In this document: piece after piece, positions 58,240 through 64,000 of the stretch
Layout: the number at the start of each line of letters is the position of its first letter
Position numbering within the stretch: position 1 is the first letter of the stretch
DNA from: Candidatus Gastranaerophilales bacterium
Lineage (GTDB): Bacteria > Cyanobacteriota > Vampirovibrionia > Gastranaerophilales > Gastranaerophilaceae
Reading direction: 5' to 3'
DNA: 64,000 nt
Assembly: GCA_944323045.1 (NCBI GenBank)
Contig: CALUQX010000015.1
Coordinates: 1 to 64,000 of the forward strand
Notes under the pieces: model-generated
What the model saw: only the letters and a program-made list of their open reading frames with translations
Told to the model about the DNA's origin: nothing
Database searches by the model: none
Made by a program: the position numbers and the translations under genes

Positions 58240-60711
58240 TTATACAAATTGGGCGGTTCTTGAGAGTGTACATTTTTTCAGGTCTTCTAGCACTCCGCTA
58301 AAAACAATTTCTCCTCCGGCTTCACCGCCATCAGGTCCCATATCTATTATGTAATCCGCATTTTTAATTACATCCAGATCATGCTCAATTACAATAACAG
58401 TTGCGCCGTTTTCAATTAAAGTTTCGAATACCTGAAGAAGAGTCTGCACATCCAGCGGATGAAGTCCAATAGTAGGTTCGTCAAAAACAAATACTGAATC
58501 TGATTGCGTTTTACGCATTTCACCGGCTAGTTTTAATCTCTGTGCCTCCCCTCCGGAAAGCCCTGGAGTTTGCTCACCTAATGTTAAATAGCCTAATCCA
58601 AGTTCCTGTAAGACTTTTAATCTCTGATGTACAATCTTTAAATCTTTGCAGACCTCCAAGGCAGTATTTACATCCATTGCCATAAGTTCCGGTAGTGAAT
58701 AGCCATTGTATTTTATATTATTTGCCTCTTTGGAATATCTTGACCCGTTGCATTCAGGACATGGAATTTCCACATCCGGCAGAAATTGTACATCTAAATT
58801 TATTACTCCGGTACCGTCACATGCCGGACAGCGCAATCTTCCTGTATTGTAAGAAAAATCACCGGCTTTATAGCCGAGTTCTTTTGCTGTTTGAGTTTTG
58901 GCAAATACTTTTCTGAGTTCATCGTGAACATTAGCATATGTGGCAACAGTTGAGCGTACATTTATACCGATTGGTGTTGCGTCAATAAGTTTTACGTGTT
59001 TAATTCCTTCTGCTTCTATATTTATAATATGTTCAGGAAGTTTTTTCTTAACGGTTATAGCTTCCAGCGCAGGAACTAAACTCTCAAGAATCATGGTTGT
59101 TTTACCGGAACCGGATACACCGGTTACTACTGTTAGTTTTCCTTTTGGAAAATCTGTTTCAAGCGGTTTAACTGTGTGGATGCTTTTTGTTTTAAGTGTA
59201 ATTTTACCGTTTTCAAAAATTTTATCAGCAGTTGAGCGCATTCTCACCAGAACTTTGTTTTTGCCGGATAGAAAACCGCCTATTAAGGAATTTTTATTAT
59301 TTTCAATATCAGAGATGGTGCCCTCTGCTATTACCTGCCCTCCGTCAGCTCCTGCTTTGGGTCCCATTTCAACAACCCAGTCTGATTCGGAGAGTATTTG
59401 CGTATCGTGGTCAACCAGAACAACTGAATTCCCGTCTGCAATCAAATCATGTATAACCCCTTTTAAACCTTCTATATTGGCGGGATGAAGACCTATGGAA
59501 GGTTCATCCAAAACATATAGAACGCCTGTCGTGCGGTTACGTACTGCACGCGCAAGCTGCATACGCTGCCTTTCGCCTGTTGAGAGTGTGGATGACGCTC
59601 TATCAAGAGTAAGATATCCCAATCCTAAATCTATTAGTCTTTTTGCTGAACTTGTAAAGGAGTCGCATATACTTTGTGCCATAGGCTTCATTTCTGCGGG
59701 AAGAGAGTCAGGTACACTATTTACCCAGTCAATGAGGTTAGAAAGAGTCATTTCACAGGCTTTGTCAAGCGAAATACCTCTTAATTTTGGCATTCTGGCG
59801 GCTTCTGATAATCTGGAGCCGTGACAATCTAGACATATATCCTGTTTTAAAAATTTTTCAACACGCTTCATACTTTTTTCGTCTTTAACTTTAGAAAGTG
59901 CATTTTCTACTGTATAAGTTGCATTGAAGTATGTGAAATCCAATTCTCCTGCTTGATTAGTGTTTTTAGATTTATAGAAGATGTGTTTTTTTTCAGCCGG
60001 ACCATTGTAGACGATATCTTTTTCTTTATCTGTTAAATCTTTAAAAGGAACATTTGTTCGGACGCCCATTTCGCGGCAGACATCAACCATTAGAGTCCAC
60101 ATTAAAGAATTCCACGGGGCTACAGCGCCTTCTTCGATAGTCAGGGATTCGTCAGGTACAAGCGTTGATTTATCAACAGTTCTGATAATTCCTGTTCCCT
60201 GACAGGTTGGACAGGCACCTTGACTGTTAAAGGCAAGTTCTTCAGCGGAAGGCGCATAAAAATGTACGCCGCAAACAGGACAGATGAGTTCTTGTTCTGC
60301 CGCGACAGCAAGCGTAGGCTCAAGATAGTGACCGTTAGGGCAGCGGTGATTTGCAAGCCTTGAGAACATTAACCTTAGACTGTTTAAGAGTTCTGTGCCG
60401 GTGCCAAATGTGCTTCTGATGCCCGGAACAGCAGGACGCTGATGCAGAGCAAGTGCTGCCGGTACATATAAAACTTCATCTACAGAGGCTTTTTCTGCCT
60501 GAGTCATTCGGCGTCTTGTGTAGGTTGAAAGTGCTTCCAGATACCTTCTTGAGCCTTCTGAATACAAAACACCCAGCGCAAGCGACGATTTGCCGGACCC
60601 CGAAACTCCTGCAATTCCAACAATTTTGTTCAAAGGAATATCAACATCAATGTTTTTCAGGTTATGAACCCGCGCACCGCGAACCTTTATTTTATCAACA
60701 CTATTTCCCAT
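58240..60711 (-). CDS. UvrA-like ABC ATPase, class II (short) form
   Basis: This 823-residue protein has two ABC ATPase halves with Walker A GVSGSGKSSLA and GVSGSGKTTMI, signatures STGERQRMQLARA and LSGGEAQRLKLAGE, and Walker B LDEPSIGLHP and FDEPTIGLHP. It also has the CxxC zinc modules (CPVCGVHF, CPTCQGTG, CPACDGTG, CPECNGSR). It is about 120 residues shorter than the repair UvrA and has RPAVPGIRSTFGT, as in UvrA2/DrrC-type proteins linked to drug resistance or damage tolerance. An AGAGGCGG site supports the start. No uvrB is near. Confidence 0.88.
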   Translation of the reverse strand: MGNSVDKIKVRGARVHNLKNIDVDIPLNKIVGIAGVSGSGKSSLALGVLYSEGSRRYLEALSTYTRRRMTQAEKASVDEVLYVPAALALHQRPAVPGIRSTFGTGTELLNSLRLMFSRLANHRCPNGHYLEPTLAVAAEQELICPVCGVHFYAPSAEELAFNSQGACPTCQGTGIIRTVDKSTLVPDESLTIEEGAVAPWNSLMWTLMVDVCREMGVRTNVPFKDLTDKEKDIVYNGPAEKKHIFYKSKNTNQAGELDFTYFNATYTVENALSKVKDEKSMKRVEKFLKQDICLDCHGSRLSEAARMPKLRGISLDKACEMTLSNLIDWVNSVPDSLPAEMKPMAQSICDSFTSSAKRLIDLGLGYLTLDRASSTLSTGERQRMQLARAVRNRTTGVLYVLDEPSIGLHPANIEGLKGVIHDLIADGNSVVLVDHDTQILSESDWVVEMGPKAGADGGQVIAEGTISDIENNKNSLIGGFLSGKNKVLVRMRSTADKIFENGKITLKTKSIHTVKPLETDFPKGKLTVVTGVSGSGKTTMILESLVPALEAITVKKKLPEHIINIEAEGIKHVKLIDATPIGINVRSTVATYANVHDELRKVFAKTQTAKELGYKAGDFSYNTGRLRCPACDGTGVINLDVQFLPDVEIPCPECNGSRYSKEANNIKYNGYSLPELMAMDVNTALEVCKDLKIVHQRLKVLQELGLGYLTLGEQTPGLSGGEAQRLKLAGEMRKTQSDSVFVFDEPTIGLHPLDVQTLLQVFETLIENGATVIVIEHDLDVIKNADYIIDMGPDGGEAGGEIVFSGVLEDLKKCTLSRTAQFV

Positions 60712-60828
60712 TTCCGCCTCTTCTTTTTATTTAAATATATAATAAAAGACAAATAAATACAAAATCAATTGTAAATTTATAAATGAATTTGATTTACATG
60801 TTTCCACAAAATAGTTATATGATTTTAA

Positions 60829-63800
60829 TTATGAGCCGGTTATTATAATTGCAACTCCGTATTTATCCGCAAGTTTAATAATTTCTGGAGGTAGCTGTTC
60901 TGTTTTAAAGTTTCCATGCACAACAATTTCACTAATTCTCGGTCGAAAAGCAAAGAGTTCATTAAGATACGGAGAGTTAGGTTCAAAGCTTTCTTGTATT
61001 TTATAGTATCTTTCAAGCAGTTCTTCTTTTGTATAATGTACCCCGTTTATTTCCGTATCTTTAATTTGTGTAGGGTACTGGATTGTATTGAAATAATCAG
61101 CGAGGTAATCCACATCGCCACGTTTTTGTGAGCGTAATGATTCATACATAAATGAATCCATTCCTTTGTTTAAGTCTCTTATTTCTGAATAATCGCGCCT
61201 ATTGCCTCCTCCTCTGTTCATAGCCTGCGTCCTTAATGTTACACCATAACTGCCATAACCATTATTTGAGTTTTTTATATTTTTTATTGATGTTGATAAA
61301 GTATAATCTTTGTTCGGGTCTTCATATAATTTAAAAATTTCTTCAAGTTTTTCTGGACTCTTTGCATTATGAACCTGTACAACGATGTCTTTTATCTGGG
61401 AACCTTTTGTGTATCCATAAGCGCCCATATCAGTATCCGGCGCCAGTTCGTTTAAATTTAGAACAGGTATTTCTACAGTTTTACCATCAACAACAAAGCT
61501 GGTTTTTGGAAAATATTTTTGTGGATTTACAGGATTAACAACAGGAGCTGAATGTTGATACCAATTTGTTTTAAATTCGGATAAGTCAATAGTCGTGCCG
61601 GTTGTTGATTTATAATCTGCCTGCACCATAATTTTAGCTATTGCCTCATCTTCTTTTGTTCTGAAAAACCAATTAAAATGTTCCGGTGAAGTTTTATTAA
61701 AGTTCTGGTTTTTTACCAGATTAACAATACGTTCTTTTATATCTGCCGGTAACTTGAATTTATCAAGAATACTATTTGTATATACAGCAGATAATGGTGC
61801 ATAATCATCCTGAGAATATGACATTTTACCAAAATCATGCATTAAAATGGCAAATTTTAATACTGTTTTGTCCTTGTCTGACAGGTTTTTATATTCTGGA
61901 GAAGAAAGCGCATTACTTAAAACTTCAAGTGTATGAACATCAATTGCTTTATCCTGACTACCATTTTGTTTGCCAATAATGGATGTAAATTCAGGAAAAC
62001 CTTGTATTAAATCATCCAATACAGATTTTAATTCAGGATTGGAACATGTTACTCCGTTTTCTTTGGTGAATTTTTGTGCAATATTCTGTATTTCACTAAT
62101 AACATTTTTGGATGCACTGCTGTAATTATTCTCGTCAAGGTTATTAAATTTGATAAATCCGTTAAAATCTGTAGATGACAGAGTTATATCTAAATCATCT
62201 AGCACTTTTTGTTTTTCTTCAACAGAAAGCTCTTGAAGAAGTTTATTTAAGTCATGTACAAATTGCACCCGGGAATATTCCAACGGCAATCCGCCTTTAT
62301 TTTGTTCGAAAAATTCTACTGCATCATTATTTGTTAATATTTCTTCTGTTTTAGGGGTATTATTCGCTATTATAGTTGAAAGAAAACGATTTTGTGAATC
62401 CTTGTCAACATTTACTTCATAGCCTTTTAAATTTGACTGTACTTTTAGTTTTGCTTCCAAATTGTCTATTCTTATACCCTCTTGAATAAATGTTTCTTTA
62501 ATATCAGACGGGAGAGATTGAATAGACTTCAGCATCTCTGTTTTTAAACTGTTACTTGTATCGTTAAACTTGTTTATATCTAAACTGCATTCAATTATAT
62601 TTACGATATAACTCAGTTGGTCTTCTTTAAGTTTACTTAATTCTGGCAAAAAGTTTTCCAGTATTTTAAAACAAGATGTGTTATCAATCAATATACCTAA
62701 CCTTATCTTTTTGAAATCAGTGTCGCGAGCCAGGAGCGCACATAGCTGAGTATCTGTTAAATTTGATTCAGCAGCTTTTTGTAAAAAATCAATATAAGGT
62801 TTATAGTTTCTTTTATAAGTATTCGATAATATTTCCTGTAATACCCAATAATTTTGATTAGTAAATTTGGTTGTTAATAATACTGAAGTATCGATCATAT
62901 CTGGAGAGAATGAACCTACAGTATATATCACACTTTTAATTGCATCTATGTCAATATCTGGATTTTTGTTTAAAACCCCATCTATAAACTTGAGTTCTTG
63001 TTCATTAGGCTTTCCGTTTAAGGAATGTATAATTTTCTGTTTTTTCCACACAATTTTTAATTTTGTTGCAAGTCCATGTTGTTCTGTTCCCAATTTTCCC
63101 ATAGGAAGTTCAATTCCGGCAGGCAGTTTCCGGTGAATTTGTCCAAATTCATCAACATCAGAATTTGCTTTATCACTTATTTGCTCTCTCAATGTGTTTT
63201 TTCTAACTACAGTTTCGCCATTTAGTAGCTGTTGTCTTTTTTTCAACAATACAGCTTTTAAGGAATTGTTATTTTGCGCATTTTTACCGATTGTGAGATC
63301 TTCCAATCCTTCTGTGTTGTTGCCTAGTTGTTCAGAGCCCGCATAATAAGCCTCACGTTCCGTAACCTGGTTGGTATAAGCTTTCATATCTTCATTAGGA
63401 CTTATATTATTAACAAATTCATCCTTATAGATTCTGGTAATATATTCATTTATTGAACCTTTTTCTGCATGTTTTAATTCATTGAATTTTTCTAATAATT
63501 TTCTGGTATAATCACTGTTCAGGACCTTTGTAATTTCTGACTCAACTACTGACGCGTCTGCTCCGGCTAGACCTCTGTTGTTCATAATTACTTCCCGCAA
63601 TCCTTGCTCGCCATATTGAGCTAAAATATCCCTATATTGCAGCATGTGAACAAATTCATGAGAAATTATTTCAACTAATTTTTTAGCATTAGTAGTATCT
63701 TTATTAATCTGAATTGTCCCTGTGGTCCAATCAGCAAAACCGTCGGCTTGACCTGTTGTGTCAATCAGTTCAATTTTAGGTTCAAGACCTTGCAGACCCA

Positions 63801-64000
63801 TTTCTTCTGCAAGTATCTTGACAACTCCATTTGCAAAAGCCTGGTTATCGTTACCACATTCCTGAGATAATTGTTTTAAGTCCGCACTTCTGTCTTTTGC
63901 AATATCGCTAAAGACTTTTCCCATTTCTTCATATCTCTGGGTTAATTTTTCTTTTATTTTATCTGTTAATATTAAATTTGTGACTTCATCATTAACTCGT
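60829..64000 (-). CDS. Metalloprotease-HD domain fusion, 5' end beyond window
   Basis: At least 1,056 residues are visible. The frame stays open to the right edge, so the N-terminus is missing. Counting from the Met at 63924, HEFVH (89-93) is a zinc-protease motif, with a likely third ligand in TEREAYYAG (about 190). Near residue 690 an HD-type domain has VHTLEVL followed by LMHDFGKM, a metal-phosphohydrolase pair. Between them is a long helical region. The last 250 residues are of mixed type and end VAIIITGS. There is no recognised family for the whole. It is comparable in size and style to the calpain-like and giant coiled-coil proteins. Its target is unknown. Confidence 0.8.
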   Translation of the reverse strand, partial: RVNDEVTNLILTDKIKEKLTQRYEEMGKVFSDIAKDRSADLKQLSQECGNDNQAFANGVVKILAEEMGLQGLEPKIELIDTTGQADGFADWTTGTIQINKDTTNAKKLVEIISHEFVHMLQYRDILAQYGEQGLREVIMNNRGLAGADASVVESEITKVLNSDYTRKLLEKFNELKHAEKGSINEYITRIYKDEFVNNISPNEDMKAYTNQVTEREAYYAGSEQLGNNTEGLEDLTIGKNAQNNNSLKAVLLKKRQQLLNGETVVRKNTLREQISDKANSDVDEFGQIHRKLPAGIELPMGKLGTEQHGLATKLKIVWKKQKIIHSLNGKPNEQELKFIDGVLNKNPDIDIDAIKSVIYTVGSFSPDMIDTSVLLTTKFTNQNYWVLQEILSNTYKRNYKPYIDFLQKAAESNLTDTQLCALLARDTDFKKIRLGILIDNTSCFKILENFLPELSKLKEDQLSYIVNIIECSLDINKFNDTSNSLKTEMLKSIQSLPSDIKETFIQEGIRIDNLEAKLKVQSNLKGYEVNVDKDSQNRFLSTIIANNTPKTEEILTNNDAVEFFEQNKGGLPLEYSRVQFVHDLNKLLQELSVEEKQKVLDDLDITLSSTDFNGFIKFNNLDENNYSSASKNVISEIQNIAQKFTKENGVTCSNPELKSVLDDLIQGFPEFTSIIGKQNGSQDKAIDVHTLEVLSNALSSPEYKNLSDKDKTVLKFAILMHDFGKMSYSQDDYAPLSAVYTNSILDKFKLPADIKERIVNLVKNQNFNKTSPEHFNWFFRTKEDEAIAKIMVQADYKSTTGTTIDLSEFKTNWYQHSAPVVNPVNPQKYFPKTSFVVDGKTVEIPVLNLNELAPDTDMGAYGYTKGSQIKDIVVQVHNAKSPEKLEEIFKLYEDPNKDYTLSTSIKNIKNSNNGYGSYGVTLRTQAMNRGGGNRRDYSEIRDLNKGMDSFMYESLRSQKRGDVDYLADYFNTIQYPTQIKDTEINGVHYTKEELLERYYKIQESFEPNSPYLNELFAFRPRISEIVVHGNFKTEQLPPEIIKLADKYGVAIIITGS

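Noticed and set aside
58940..59488. 182-codon plus-strand open frame
   Set aside because: Antisense to the UvrA-like gene, with no ribosome site and no recognisable fold.

Overview
The window is AT-rich (about mid-30s % GC by eye) and looks like a chromosomal segment of a non-photosynthetic cyanobacterial relative, most likely the Gastranaerophilales/Vampirovibrionia ('Melainabacteria') lineage. That placement is an inference. It rests on the mix of cyanobacterium/Firmicute-like housekeeping genes (ClpC, Rex, MurT, type III pantothenate kinase, small PurS/PurQ/PurL), type IV pilin-like proteins with the FTLAEVLITL start, and large lineage-specific membrane or coiled-coil proteins with Asn-rich leaders and an (S/T)F-x-G motif. 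No rRNA, CRISPR array or insertion sequence was seen.

Layout. 1-4.0 kb: a giant coiled-coil protein with a hydrophobic core and an acidic 18-residue tandem repeat, cut by the left edge. 4.1-6.9 kb: thioredoxin, a DnaQ-like exonuclease and an organophosphate-type MFS transporter. 6.9-9.2 kb: a calpain-like cysteine protease with an EF-hand-like loop. 9.4-13.1 kb: a soluble histidine kinase divergent from gmk-coaBC-nif3 and a truncated HTH gene. 13.2-15.0 kb: tRNA-Gln, a kelch-like protein, short hairpin repeats and tRNA-Leu with a duplicated 3' end. 15.1-22.2 kb: serB-serA-aminotransferase, a MarR-CDF metal efflux pair, glyA and a WecA-type transferase. 22.4-28.1 kb: a membrane protein, a tyrA operon with two tiny membrane proteins, proBA and a DHA2 MFS pump. 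28.1-31.5 kb: a GC-rich element in a broken reading frame, then a fragment of the spc ribosomal operon (rpsE-rpmD-rplO-secY). 31.7-36.0 kb: a coiled-coil protein, a predicted ADP-ribosyltransferase and a membrane protein. 36.4-41.7 kb: a decayed lipase, three tandem paralogous membrane proteins, a secreted protein, a Fic protein, tRNA-Glu, a pilin-like protein and a small HTH regulator. 41.8-46.8 kb: clpC and purSQL with a short PurL. 46.9-50.5 kb: two membrane proteins and an AAA+ ATPase. 50.5-58.2 kb: serine dehydratase, coaX, murT-pdxJ-zinc protein-rex, and a YtxH/DUF948 envelope cluster. 58.2-64.0 kb: a class II UvrA-like ATPase and a metalloprotease-HD fusion running off the right edge.

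Two themes stand out. First, at least ten genes have a -10 box ending exactly six bases before the ATG, often as the extended form TGnTAnAAT and usually with no Shine-Dalgarno sequence. This points to widespread leaderless transcription and also fixes several start codons. Second, the window is rich in enzymes of the kind used against other proteins or other cells (calpain-like protease, ExE ADP-ribosyltransferase, Fic protein, HExxH metalloprotease-HD protein, lipase remnant). They lie beside large coiled-coil and membrane proteins of unknown role, one with the layout of a translocator. Whether these form one secretion or host-interaction system is a hypothesis.
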